From the NCBI GenBank assembly GCA_004322425.1, contig SCVJ01000051.1, positions 1 through 34,723 on the forward strand: DNA of 34,723 nucleotides, read 5' to 3'. Below the pieces are notes generated by a model. That model saw only the letters and a program-made list of their open reading frames with translations, had not been told where the DNA came from and did no database searches. A program made the position numbers and the translations under genes. This stretch comes from Chitinophagaceae bacterium. Lineage in GTDB: Bacteria > Bacteroidota > Bacteroidia > Chitinophagales > Chitinophagaceae. This document shows, piece after piece, positions 25,584 to 34,036 of this stretch; position 1 is the stretch's first letter, and each line of letters starts with the position of its first letter.

Positions 25584-27284
25584 ATGTCTAAATCTTTATT
25601 TCGTCGAAAGTCACTCGATACTATTAAAAAGGAATATGAATCTGGGCAAGGAGATCTTGATGGTGCTAGTTTAAAAAAAATTTTAGGAGTTAGAGACTTA
25701 ACTTTTTTGGGTATTGCTGCAGTCATTGGGGCTGGTATTTTTTCCACTATTGGTAAAGCTGCCTATAATGGAGGCCCTGGTATTTCATTACTTTTTGTCA
25801 TCATTGCAATTACTTGTGGCTTTTCTGCATTGTGTTATGCGGAATTTGCAAGTCGTGTGCCCGTTGCCGGCAGTGCGTATACTTACTCGTATGTAACATT
25901 TGGTGAGCTTATTGCTTGGATTATTGGCTGGGCACTAATTTTGGAATATGCAATTGGAAATATTGTTGTTGCCATTTCTTGGAGTGGATATTTTAATAAC
26001 CTCTTGGAACATGTTTTGAATATTCACTTACCGGAGTGGATGTTGGTTGATCCCACAACGGCACAAGGTGCATTTAATGAAGCAACAAAGGCATTTGCAG
26101 AGGGAAGTGTACTTTCTCCTGAAAAAGTTAAAAGCTATCAGTTTGCTATTGAAGCTTGGAACAATGCTCCGATTTTAGGAGGCACTCACATCTTTTTTAA
26201 CCTCCCAGCATTTATTATTGTTTGTTTAGTTACTTGGTTAGCTTATATAGGAATAAAAGAGAGTAAGCAAAGTGCCAATGCTATGGTAATTTTTAAAATT
26301 ATTGTAATTGTATTTGTAATAATTGCCGGTGCTTTTTTTGTAGATACTAATAATTGGACTCCTTTTTTGCCGAATAGAATGGAAGGAGTTTTGAAAGGTG
26401 TATCTGCTGTATTTTATGCATATATAGGTTTTGATGCTATTTCTACAACAGCAGAGGAGTGTAAAAATCCGCAACGAGATTTGCCAAAAGCAATGATCAA
26501 TGCTTTATTAATTTGTACAGGACTTTATATACTTATTGCTTTGGTGTTAACTGGAGTTGAAAATTATTCTAATTTCCAAGGAGTAAATGATCCACTTGCA
26601 TTTGTGTTTGAAAAACGAGCACCGTGGTTGGAGGCTGTTATCTCCATAAGTGCTGTAGTGGCTACTACTAGCGTTTTGCTTGTTTTTCAATTGGGACAAC
26701 CTCGAATTTGGATGACTATGAGCCGTGACGGATTATTGCCAAAACAATTTCAAAAAATTCATCCTAAATTTCAAACACCTTCATTTGCAACCATTGTTGC
26801 AGGTATCTTGGTAGCCGTACCAGCTTTATTTTTGCAAGATTTATTAGTTACTGATTTGACGAGTATTGGTACTTTGTTCGCATTTGCACTTGTAGGTGGA
26901 GGAGTTATTTTATTGCCAAAGATTGCAAAGGAGCCAGGTAAATTTCACTTGCCATTTATCAATGGAAGATTTATAATTCCCATTTTGACAAGTATCTTTA
27001 TCTACTTTTTTTGGAATAGAATTCAATCAGCATTTTTGAATATTAGTAATGAAAATTATCAAGAAATTTTATTTCTACTATTTATTCTCCTGGCAATTAT
27101 TATGACCATTTTGACTGTCTTAAAAGAGTTCTCCGTAATTCCTGTTTTAGCTGTATTATTTTGTAGTTACTTAATGATTGAAATACCTGCCAAAAGTTGG
27201 CTTGTCTTTTTTGGTTGGATGGGAGTTGGCTTAACAATTTATTTTTTGTACGGATATAGAAAAAGTAAATTGTCGACAAAGTAA
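25584..27284 (+). CDS. APC-superfamily amino acid permease (cationic amino acid transporter type)
   Basis: This 566-aa inner-membrane protein has about 12-14 hydrophobic segments. The first helix carries the APC motif IAAVIGAGIFSTIGKAA (about 43-60), followed by SALCYAEFASRVPVAGSAYTY, which marks the CAT/YfnA-like group. It should import amino acids by proton or cation coupling; which ones is not clear. A loop of about 50 residues between helices near 155-205 is longer than in E. coli relatives. It follows the polyprenyl synthase gene by 58 bases; only near-match promoter elements (such as CATATTTG at 25558-25565) lie between them. Confidence 0.88.
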   Translation: MSKSLFRRKSLDTIKKEYESGQGDLDGASLKKILGVRDLTFLGIAAVIGAGIFSTIGKAAYNGGPGISLLFVIIAITCGFSALCYAEFASRVPVAGSAYTYSYVTFGELIAWIIGWALILEYAIGNIVVAISWSGYFNNLLEHVLNIHLPEWMLVDPTTAQGAFNEATKAFAEGSVLSPEKVKSYQFAIEAWNNAPILGGTHIFFNLPAFIIVCLVTWLAYIGIKESKQSANAMVIFKIIVIVFVIIAGAFFVDTNNWTPFLPNRMEGVLKGVSAVFYAYIGFDAISTTAEECKNPQRDLPKAMINALLICTGLYILIALVLTGVENYSNFQGVNDPLAFVFEKRAPWLEAVISISAVVATTSVLLVFQLGQPRIWMTMSRDGLLPKQFQKIHPKFQTPSFATIVAGILVAVPALFLQDLLVTDLTSIGTLFAFALVGGGVILLPKIAKEPGKFHLPFINGRFIIPILTSIFIYFFWNRIQSAFLNISNENYQEILFLLFILLAIIMTILTVLKEFSVIPVLAVLFCSYLMIEIPAKSWLVFFGWMGVGLTIYFLYGYRKSKLSTK

Positions 27285-27323
27285 AACGCTACATCAATTC
27301 TAGTTTCATTTCAGGATATAAAA

Positions 27324-28328
27324 ATGAGTTATCAAATTGGTGATATTATTGTTTTACTTCATTCTAATGAAGAAGGAGAAGTAATTGACATTATCAACGA
27401 TAATATGGTGATGGTTTGTATAGGCAGTGTGCAATTTCCAGTAACACTAGACCAAATTAAACTGCAATATTTAGTTCCAAAAATCGAAACAAAAAGTGAG
27501 GATCTGAAATCAGTTAAGGCATCAAACCAGAATGAAAGTCTTGAATCGGAGAATGGTGTTTATGTAACTATATTTCCCGTTTTTAGTTTAAATGATTTAG
27601 GAGAAAAGAATACTTCAAGCTTTAAAATTTATTTGAGCAATAAAACTTCGTTACACTATAATTTTATTTTTACCTTTTTAAATAATTCAAAAGAAAAAAT
27701 TTCTGTTCAATCTATTATTAATTCCACTAGCGACTTTTTTTTGGACGAACTTTTGCTAGATGACATTAACGATTATCCTGTTTTACAATTTGATTTTTCA
27801 TTAACACAACCAGACAAAAGAAAGGCTGGCTTATTTTCAAAATTGCTTAAACTAAAACCAAAAGAAATTTTTAAAAAGGTTGAAAAAATAAAGAAAGAAA
27901 AAAAGTCCAGTTTTTCAATTCCTCTTTTTGAAGTTTATCCCAACCGCTATGAATCACAACTGACAGAAAATGAAGTGCCGCAAATTATTTCAAATTTATA
28001 TGAACTATCAGAAGCAAGAAAATTCTTAGATAAGCCAATAGATTGTATTGACTTGCATATTGAAAAGCTTACAGATCATTGGCAACAATTGAGCAATTTG
28101 GAAATATTAGCCATTCAATTACAAGAATTTGATAAGTACTTTGATCTTGCCTTAGCACATCGTCAACTTACATTAACAGTAATTCACGGAGTGGGGGAAG
28201 GAGTCTTAAAAAATGAAATTCAAGCTAAACTAAAGCAAAATAAAGAAGTTGCTTCATTCGTAGATGATTACAATCCACAATTTGGATTCGGTGCAACCAA
28301 AATATTTTTTCAAAGACCAAGAATATAA
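27324..28328 (+). CDS. DUF2027 domain protein with C-terminal Smr domain
   Basis: This 334-aa protein has an N-terminal small beta domain (YQIGDIIVLLHSNEEGEVIDI, about 3-23), a DUF2027-type middle region and a C-terminal Smr (MutS2-related) domain with IDLHIEKL (about 240) and VIHGVGEGVLKNEIQAKL (about 289-306). Smr domains bind branched nucleic acid or cut RNA or DNA, and the HGxG loop is the functional hallmark. A Lys-rich segment (about 180-196) may be a flexible linker or nucleic-acid contact. The exact function of the DUF2027-Smr combination is unknown. The gene ends inside the promoter region of the RNase P RNA gene. Confidence 0.85.
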   Translation: MSYQIGDIIVLLHSNEEGEVIDIINDNMVMVCIGSVQFPVTLDQIKLQYLVPKIETKSEDLKSVKASNQNESLESENGVYVTIFPVFSLNDLGEKNTSSFKIYLSNKTSLHYNFIFTFLNNSKEKISVQSIINSTSDFFLDELLLDDINDYPVLQFDFSLTQPDKRKAGLFSKLLKLKPKEIFKKVEKIKKEKKSSFSIPLFEVYPNRYESQLTENEVPQIISNLYELSEARKFLDKPIDCIDLHIEKLTDHWQQLSNLEILAIQLQEFDKYFDLALAHRQLTLTVIHGVGEGVLKNEIQAKLKQNKEVASFVDDYNPQFGFGATKIFFQRPRI

Positions 28329-28332
28329 AAAC

Positions 28333-28340
28333 TAATTTTG
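28333..28340 (+). promoter_or_regulatory. -7 element of rnpB
   Basis: TAATTTTG matches TAnnTTTG exactly. A start about 4 bases downstream falls within a few bases of the first strand of RNase P helix P1 (28346). The likely -33 region lies inside the last codons of the Smr gene, with no clear TTG. Confidence 0.55.
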
Positions 28341-28342
28341 CA

Positions 28343-28700
28343 CAGGCTACAAGTTCGGTTATCGCTTCGATTATTCGAAGAGGAAAGTCTGGACAGCAAA
28401 GAGTAATGCACCGGTGAAGAGCCGGGTCCGCTTTGGCGGAACAGAGAGTGCCGCAGAAAATAACTATCTCGAGCAATCGGGAAAAAGGTGAAAACGTGAG
28501 GTAAGAGCTCACGAGTTTTAATGGCAACATTAAAATTGGGTAAACCTTGCATGCTGAAATGCCATGTAAACCAACGCTAAGAGCTGCTCGCTCGATGTTG
28601 GAGGGTAGGCAGATGGATTTTGCGAAGTAATTTGCAGAACAGATAAATGATGACCACCGTTTTATCGGTTACAGAATCCGGCTTATGAATTTGTAGCTTT
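28343..28700 (+). ncRNA. rnpB: RNase P RNA, bacterial type A
   Basis: This RNA is the catalytic part of RNase P, which trims tRNA 5' ends. The conserved 5' core GAGGAAAGTCTGGAC (28379-28393) and 3' core ACAGAATCCGGCTTA (28671-28685) are present. They form helix P4: AAG (28385-28387) pairs with CTT (28682-28684), T28388 is the conserved bulge, and CTGGA (28389-28393) pairs with TCCGG (28677-28681). Helix P1 is closed by GCTACAA (28346-28352) with TTGTAGC (28691-28697). A P3-like hairpin CTTCGA/TCGAAG lies near 28364-28380. Ends are set by P1 and are accurate to a few bases. The gene is packed between the Smr stop and the convergent CPBP stop. Confidence 0.95.
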
Positions 28701-29615
28701 TTATAAAAATTTATTTCCCAAAAACCCACCTATTTCCATCAACCACGCAATTCCTAAATGGACCAATAATCCTCCAATAATTGAACGAGTGTGGAAAGCG
28801 ATAATTCCCAAAATCATTCCTCCAAAAAAAGAACTAATACATTCGGCAAGTGGTTTTCCAAAATGAATTGTACAGTAAAAACAAGCCATTGGAAGGATTG
28901 CTTCTTTGCCTGCATATTTTATGAAGGCAAATATTAAAAATCCTCTAAAGAAAAGTTCAATAGAAATAAAATCACTTCCATAAGATGCTTCGTAAAGTAA
29001 AACATAAAGCCAATTGTATTCTGACTGCAAGCTGCTTAATTGAATTGATTGAGCTTTTGGATACACTAAAAGAAAATCTTGCTGTGATGAAGCAATTGTA
29101 ATCAGCGGTACCATAAATGTTATCAGTACAAGATATGGTTTCCATGAAAAATTTTTTAATGTGAACCCCCAAAATGTGTTTTGAAAAGAAACAAATTTTT
29201 GAATGCAAAAAAGAAATGCTACAATTAAGATTAAACGCAAGGGCCAATACAGGACTTGATTCCAATATTCATTTAAATGAAGCTGCTTACTAATATCTAT
29301 GTCTGTATCCAGGCACATTTTTAAAGAAAAAATGGCTGGAGCTAGAGCTAATAATAAAATAAATGTTTTGGATTTAAAATAGTTTTTATGCAGTGTAATT
29401 GAAGTAAAAAAATAGGGGAGAGAAAATGCGAGTAAAAAAACAAAGTATCGAAAAAGAAAAGAAGTTAGTACTGAATTTTTACTATTAATAATTGTATCAA
29501 TATTAAAATTATAATTAATCCAAATTAATAAAGAGCACAGGATGCAGCTGAAAATAAAAATGAATTTGTTCAATTCTTTGAAATAAGTAGAAATTGGATT
29601 CAACAGTTTTATCAT
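28701..29615 (-). CDS. CPBP (Rce1-like) family membrane protein, noncanonical EExxxR motif
   Basis: This 304-aa protein has about eight hydrophobic helices and the C-terminal CPBP/Abi motifs: motif 1 as SIELFFRGF, motif 2 as FYCTIHFGKP and motif 3 as VHLGIAW. CPBP proteins include intramembrane proteases that need the first Glu of EExxxR for catalysis; here that position is Ile (codons ATT GAA), so protease activity is doubtful. I start at ATG 29615. The frame is open to 29756, but that would run into the prfB promoter and 5' codons on the other strand. It is divergent from prfB and converges on rnpB, with its stop codon directly after helix P1. Confidence 0.75.
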   Translation of the reverse strand: MIKLLNPISTYFKELNKFIFIFSCILCSLLIWINYNFNIDTIINSKNSVLTSFLFRYFVFLLAFSLPYFFTSITLHKNYFKSKTFILLLALAPAIFSLKMCLDTDIDISKQLHLNEYWNQVLYWPLRLILIVAFLFCIQKFVSFQNTFWGFTLKNFSWKPYLVLITFMVPLITIASSQQDFLLVYPKAQSIQLSSLQSEYNWLYVLLYEASYGSDFISIELFFRGFLIFAFIKYAGKEAILPMACFYCTIHFGKPLAECISSFFGGMILGIIAFHTRSIIGGLLVHLGIAWLMEIGGFLGNKFL

Positions 29616-29638
29616 AATGGCGGAAAAGTAAAACCTTT

Positions 29639-29646
29639 TATCTTTG
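29639..29646 (+). promoter_or_regulatory. -7 element of prfB
   Basis: TATCTTTG matches TAnnTTTG exactly and ends 7 bases before the prfB ATG, predicting an almost leaderless mRNA. The stretch TTATCTTTGCC is also found at the rpmI promoter (from 9779). No clear -33 TTG is seen. Confidence 0.55.
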
Positions 29647-29653
29647 CCACCAT

Positions 29654-30746
29654 ATGACAATAGAAAAATTACAAGATATGCGGTCTCGCATTGTTGGGAT
29701 AAGGAGGTTTCTTTGACGTCGAGGTTCGTCGAGAAAAAATAGAAAATGACAAACAACTTTCTTTAAGCATCGGTTTTTGGGATGATAATACGCGTGCTAC
29801 TATTACCATGAAGGAAATAAAAGTAAACGAGTATTGGGTGAACATGTTTGAAAATGTCCAAACTTCCGTTGAAGATTTTGCCATTCTTTTTGATTTTTGG
29901 AAAGAGGCTGCTGCAACAGAAGAAGAAACAGAACAGGCCTATAAAACTGCACTAAATCTTTTAGATGAAGTAGAATTCAAGGCTACATTAAATGAGCCGG
30001 AGGATGAATTAAACGCAGTTCTTCAAATTAATTCTGGAGCAGGAGGAACTGAAAGTCAGGATTGGGCAGAAATTTTAGCAAGGATGTATCGCATGTATGG
30101 TGAAAAACAAGGGTGGAAAGTAACCGAGCTTGACTGGCAATGGGGTGATGGTGCAGGAATAAAAACTTGTACTTATCAATTTGATGGCCCATTTGCTTAT
30201 GGATTTTTGAAAGCCGAAAGCGGTGTGCATCGTTTGGTACGGATTTCGCCTTTTGACAGTAATGCTAGAAGACATACTTCTTTTGTTTCGGTGTTTGTAT
30301 ATCCGTTGGTAGATGATACTATTCATATAGAAATAAAACCGGCGGATATTAAAATGGATACTTCACGCAGCGGTGGTGCAGGCGGACAAAATGTAAATAA
30401 AGTGGAAACAAAGGTTCAGTTAACGCATATACCCACTGGTATTGTTGTTGTTTGCCAGCAGGACAGAAGTCAATTGGGTAACCGTGAACTTGCCATGCAA
30501 ATGCTGAAAAGCCGTTTATATGAAGAAGAACTACGCAAACGACAGGCAGTAAAAGACGCAACTAATTCTAAAAAGAAAAAAATAGAGTGGGGCAGTCAAA
30601 TTCGTTCTTATGTTTTTCATCCCTATAAAATGATTAAAGATCACCGAACAGATTTTGAAGTAGGCAATGTTCAACCAGTAATGGATGGAGATCTTGATGG
30701 GTTTATTAAAGCCTATTTGATGAATGAAAAGAATTCTGAAAATTGA
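29654..30746 (+). CDS. prfB: Peptide chain release factor 2, with +1 programmed frameshift
   Basis: RF2 releases the finished protein at UGA and UAA stops. The gene is read in two frames. Codons 1-20 run from ATG 29654 to CTT at 29711-29713, then an in-frame TGA (29714-29716) stops frame 0, and a +1 shift continues with GAC at 29715, giving 363 aa in all. The first ATG of the second frame (29808) is internal. The stop-reading tripeptide SPF lies in [12 protein letters not shown] and the peptidyl-transferase motif GGQ in [14 protein letters not shown], both characteristic of RF2. Low RF2 lets ribosomes wait at TGA and shift, so RF2 controls its own level. It is a single gene with its own promoter, divergent from the CPBP gene. 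Confidence 0.95.
29700..29717 (+). other. prfB recoding site: SD-like element plus CTT TGA C slip site
   Basis: TAAGGAGG (29700-29707) is a perfect 8-base complement of the anti-SD CCTCCTTA. It is separated by TTT from the slippery codon CTT and the stop TGA followed by C. Order and spacing match the known RF2 +1 frameshift site of E. coli (AGGGGG, three bases, CTT TGA C). Confidence 0.93.
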
Positions 30747-30753
30747 TTTTAAG

Positions 30754-30783
30754 TTTGGGAAGAATTATTTTCATGTAGTTTTG
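30754..30783 (+). promoter_or_regulatory. Promoter of pruA
   Basis: TTTG (30754-30757) is followed after 18 bases by TAGTTTTG (30776-30783), an exact -7 match. The start near 30787 would give a leader of about 38 bases before the ATG at 30825. Confidence 0.65.
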
Positions 30784-30824
30784 AAGTCATCATATATTTC
30801 ATTCGCTAAAATAAAATATACAAT

Positions 30825-32456
30825 ATGAGTTTAGGATATTTCAATTATGGAGTTCCTCAAAATGAACCCATACTTTCTTATGCGCCCGGAAGTAAAGAAA
30901 GAGAAACCTTAAAATCTACGATTAAAAAGTTTAAAGGGGAACAAGTTGATGTGCCCATGTATATTGGTAACAAAGAAGTTAGAACAAATAAAAAAATAGC
31001 AATAAGGCCTCCACATGAAATTGCTCATATTTTGGGTTTCTTTCATGCTGGCGAAGCTAAGCACGTGCAACAAGCCATAGACGCTGCTTTGGATGCAAAA
31101 GAAAATTGGGAAAAATTAAGTTGGGCAAATAGAGCTGGAATATTTTTAAAAGCAGCCGATTTATTGGCAACCAAGTATAGAAGTTCTATTAACGCAGCAA
31201 CAATGTTGGGACAAAGCAAAAATGCGTATCAGGCTGAAATTGATGCTGCTTGCGAATTGATTGATTTTTTGCGATTCAATGTTCATTTTCTAAGTGAGAT
31301 TTACAAACAGCAACCGATAAGTGGAAATGGAATGCACAATCGAATGGAATATCGTCCATTGGAAGGGTTTGTTTTAGCCATAACTCCTTTCAATTTTACA
31401 GCTATTGGAGGAAATCTACCTGCTTCTGCGGCTCTGTGTGGTAATGTTGTAGTTTGGAAACCTGCTAATACACAAATCTATTCTGCGCAAATGTTTATGC
31501 GTATTTTGAAAGAAGCCGGATTACCCGATGGAGTTATAAATTTAATTTATGTTGACGGCCCAACTATTGGAAATATTTGTTTCAATCATAAAGATTTTGC
31601 TGGAGTGCATTTTACAGGATCTACAAATGTGTTCAATAAAATGTGGGAGATAATTGGGAAAAATATGTCAATGTATAAATCCTATCCCAGAATTGTTGGA
31701 GAAACAGGTGGAAAGGATTTTGTAATTGCTCATCAATCAGCCAACCCTGATGTGGTGGCTACAGCCTTACTTCGTGGTGCTTTTGAATTTCAAGGACAAA
31801 AATGTTCGGCAGCGTCAAGGGCCTATATTCCATCCAACATTGCTGAAGAAGTAAAAAAGAAATTAATAGCTGGAGTAAAGAGTTTCAAAATGGGAAGCCC
31901 CGAAGATTTTACAAACTTTATCAATGCAGTAATTGATGAAAAAAGTTTCGACTCAATTAAAACTTACATCGACAATGCCAAGAAAGATAAAAAAGTGGAA
32001 ATTTGGGTAGGAGGTAAATGCGATAAAAAAACCGGTTACTTTATTCAGCCAACAGTAATCGAAACAAAGGATCCCAAGTATTGTACAATGTGTGAAGAAA
32101 TTTTTGGACCTGTTTTAACCGTCTACATTTATCCTGCAAATGCTTTTGAAAAAACATTGCAATTATTAGATTCTACTTCTCCCTATGCTTTAACTGGTGC
32201 AGTGATTGCGCAAGATAAAGACGCCATTGAATTAGCAACAAATAAACTTAGGAACGCAGCAGGAAATTTTTATATTAATGATAAACCAACAGGTGCGGTT
32301 GTAGGCCAGCAGCCATTTGGCGGGGCAAGAGCAAGTGGAACAAATGATAAAGCTGGTAGTATTTTAAATCTTTACAGATGGTTAAGCGCCAGAACTATTA
32401 AAGAAACTTTTAATCCACCAACGGATTATTACTATCCGTTTATGTTAGAAAAATAA
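30825..32456 (+). CDS. pruA: L-glutamate gamma-semialdehyde (1-pyrroline-5-carboxylate) dehydrogenase
   Basis: This 543-aa aldehyde dehydrogenase oxidises glutamate semialdehyde to glutamate in proline and arginine breakdown, using NAD+. Catalytic Cys327 lies in GQKCSAASR and the general base Glu293 in IVGETGGK; the NAD-binding FTGSTNVF and the late CEEIFGPV segment are also clear. Length and N-terminus (NEPILSYAPGSKER) match the stand-alone P5C dehydrogenases of Bacteroidota and eukaryotes rather than the long bifunctional PutA of proteobacteria. A proline dehydrogenase gene is not in the window. It has its own promoter, and pyrR follows after 77 bases. Confidence 0.93.
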   Translation: MSLGYFNYGVPQNEPILSYAPGSKERETLKSTIKKFKGEQVDVPMYIGNKEVRTNKKIAIRPPHEIAHILGFFHAGEAKHVQQAIDAALDAKENWEKLSWANRAGIFLKAADLLATKYRSSINAATMLGQSKNAYQAEIDAACELIDFLRFNVHFLSEIYKQQPISGNGMHNRMEYRPLEGFVLAITPFNFTAIGGNLPASAALCGNVVVWKPANTQIYSAQMFMRILKEAGLPDGVINLIYVDGPTIGNICFNHKDFAGVHFTGSTNVFNKMWEIIGKNMSMYKSYPRIVGETGGKDFVIAHQSANPDVVATALLRGAFEFQGQKCSAASRAYIPSNIAEEVKKKLIAGVKSFKMGSPEDFTNFINAVIDEKSFDSIKTYIDNAKKDKKVEIWVGGKCDKKTGYFIQPTVIETKDPKYCTMCEEIFGPVLTVYIYPANAFEKTLQLLDSTSPYALTGAVIAQDKDAIELATNKLRNAAGNFYINDKPTGAVVGQQPFGGARASGTNDKAGSILNLYRWLSARTIKETFNPPTDYYYPFMLEK

Positions 32457-32533
32457 TATTTCTTATACGGCAATTGATTGCTCAAACAAACTTCTTTGTA
32501 TTTGTACTCGTAACTTCGGTTTAAATTTTTTTC

Positions 32534-33043
32534 ATGCAGGTTTTACTTTCAGCAGAACAACTCAGCAATTGTATTAACGATCTTGCTGTACAATTGAATA
32601 AGAGCCATTCAAATCTTAACAATGTTGTTTTTGTTGGAATTCAACAAGGAGGAGTGCTTTTAGCAAATAGAATTACTGCTGTCCTTCAAAAATTAAATTC
32701 AACTCAAAAAGTTCATAATGGTCAATTAGATATTACTTTTTATAGAGATGATATTCGAAAGGAAATTCTAACCCCTGATACCATGAATTTACCTTTTGAT
32801 ATAGAAAATAAAACTGTCGTTCTAATTGACGATGTGCTTTTCACCGGGCGCACTATAAAAGCGGCATTGGATGTATTGCTTGACTACGGACGCCCAGCTA
32901 AAGTAGAATTATGCGTTCTCATTGATAGAAAAGAACATCGACAATTTCCAATTCAAGCTGATTATGTAGCAAAAACAATTCAAACAAATCGAACTGAAAA
33001 GGTGAAACTAATTAAGGAAGAAGTAGTACTAATTACTCAATAA
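32534..33043 (+). CDS. pyrR: PyrR-type regulator / uracil phosphoribosyltransferase
   Basis: This 169-aa phosphoribosyltransferase has the PRPP loop VVLIDDVLFTGRTIKAAL (about 95-112, with Asp99-Asp100 and Thr104-Gly105-Arg106) and the DITFYRDD segment typical of PyrR. PyrR from Bacillus binds pyr mRNA to attenuate transcription when UMP is high and also makes UMP from uracil. It sits directly before pyrB (22-base gap), the usual setting. In the 77 bases upstream I see only a very small hairpin and no clear PyrR-binding or antiterminator structure, so RNA control is unproven. No exact -7 element is seen; TAACTTCG at 32511-32518 is the nearest. Confidence 0.9.
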   Translation: MQVLLSAEQLSNCINDLAVQLNKSHSNLNNVVFVGIQQGGVLLANRITAVLQKLNSTQKVHNGQLDITFYRDDIRKEILTPDTMNLPFDIENKTVVLIDDVLFTGRTIKAALDVLLDYGRPAKVELCVLIDRKEHRQFPIQADYVAKTIQTNRTEKVKLIKEEVVLITQ

Positions 33044-33050
33044 TTTACTA

Positions 33051-33058
33051 TAATTTTG
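33051..33058 (+). promoter_or_regulatory. Possible internal -7 element for pyrB
   Basis: TAATTTTG matches TAnnTTTG exactly, 7 bases before the pyrB ATG. No -33 TTG is present. If used, it would give pyrB an almost leaderless transcript in addition to read-through from pyrR. Confidence 0.35.
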
Positions 33059-33065
33059 CTTTTTA

Positions 33066-33992
33066 ATGCAACTATCCACACGCCATCTTCTAGGCATTAA
33101 AAATCTTACCAAAGAAGATATTTCACTTATTCTTTCTACAGCAGAACAATTCAAAGAAGTTTTACAACGTCCGGTAAAAAAGGTTCCATCCTTACGTGAT
33201 GTAACTATTGTGAATCTTTTTTACGAAAGTTCAACTCGAACACGATTTTCTTTTGAGCTGGCAGAAAAAAGACTTTCTGCTGACGTTATTAATTTTTCAA
33301 CTTCAGGTTCTTCCGTTTCAAAAGGTGAAACACTTTTAGATACTGTGAACAATATTTTAAGCATGAAAGTGAATATGGTGGTATTGCGCCATAGTGCTAG
33401 CGGAGCCCCTCATTTTTTAGCAAATCATATACCGGCTGCCATCATCAATGCGGGAGATGGAATTAATGAACACCCCACTCAAGCTTTATTGGATGCTTTT
33501 ACAATTAAAGAAAAGCTGGGTAATTTGAATGGCGTTAAAGTGGCAATCATTGGAGATATTATGCACAGTAGGGTTTCGATGAGTAATATTTATTTACTTA
33601 CAAAAATGGGTGCAAAAGTTACTGTATGCGGACCACCCACTTTAATTCCAAAATATATAAGGGAAGCATTTGGCGTGGAAGTAAATTATAATTTGAAAGA
33701 AACATTGGATTGGTGCGATGTAGCCAATGTACTACGAATTCAATTGGAAAGGCAAGACCAAGTATTGTTTTCATCTCTTCGAGAATATAATTTGGCCTAT
33801 GGGGTTTCTAAAAATTTATTAGATTCCTTAAAAAAAGAAATCATCGTAATGCATCCAGGTCCGGTAAACCGTGGAGTAGAACTGGACAGCGACGTTATGG
33901 ATAGTAAACAATCCGTCATTTTGCAACAAGTAGAAAATGGAGTTGCAGTTCGGATGGCAGTACTATATTTGCTTTCTAATCGTACAAATTAA
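33066..33992 (+). CDS. pyrB: Aspartate carbamoyltransferase catalytic subunit
   Basis: This enzyme joins carbamoyl phosphate and aspartate, the first committed step of pyrimidine synthesis. The 308-aa protein has the carbamoyl-phosphate motif SSTRTR (about 55-60), VLRHSASGAPHFLA, the HPTQALLD segment and the late MHPGPVNRG segment. Length is normal. No pyrI regulatory subunit follows, so it would act as an unregulated trimer or be controlled through pyrR. It is in the same direction as pyrR, 22 bases downstream. coaD follows after 44 bases. Confidence 0.96.
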   Translation: MQLSTRHLLGIKNLTKEDISLILSTAEQFKEVLQRPVKKVPSLRDVTIVNLFYESSTRTRFSFELAEKRLSADVINFSTSGSSVSKGETLLDTVNNILSMKVNMVVLRHSASGAPHFLANHIPAAIINAGDGINEHPTQALLDAFTIKEKLGNLNGVKVAIIGDIMHSRVSMSNIYLLTKMGAKVTVCGPPTLIPKYIREAFGVEVNYNLKETLDWCDVANVLRIQLERQDQVLFSSLREYNLAYGVSKNLLDSLKKEIIVMHPGPVNRGVELDSDVMDSKQSVILQQVENGVAVRMAVLYLLSNRTN

Positions 33993-34036
33993 AGGTTTAC
34001 TTTTTACCCAAATTTGTATGCATTGAAATAGAAACT

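Noticed and set aside
29616-29756. 47-residue N-terminal extension of the CPBP protein
   Set aside because: It overlaps the prfB promoter and 5' codons on the other strand, and the ATG at 29615 gives a complete membrane protein.
29808-30746. RF2 starting at ATG 29808
   Set aside because: The conserved RF2 N-terminus continues upstream in the same frame to 29715 and joins frame 0 from 29654 through the frameshift site.
32495-32533. AAC-TTCG-GTT mini hairpin followed by Ts before pyrR as an attenuator
   Set aside because: The stem is only 3-4 pairs and no competing antiterminator is visible.
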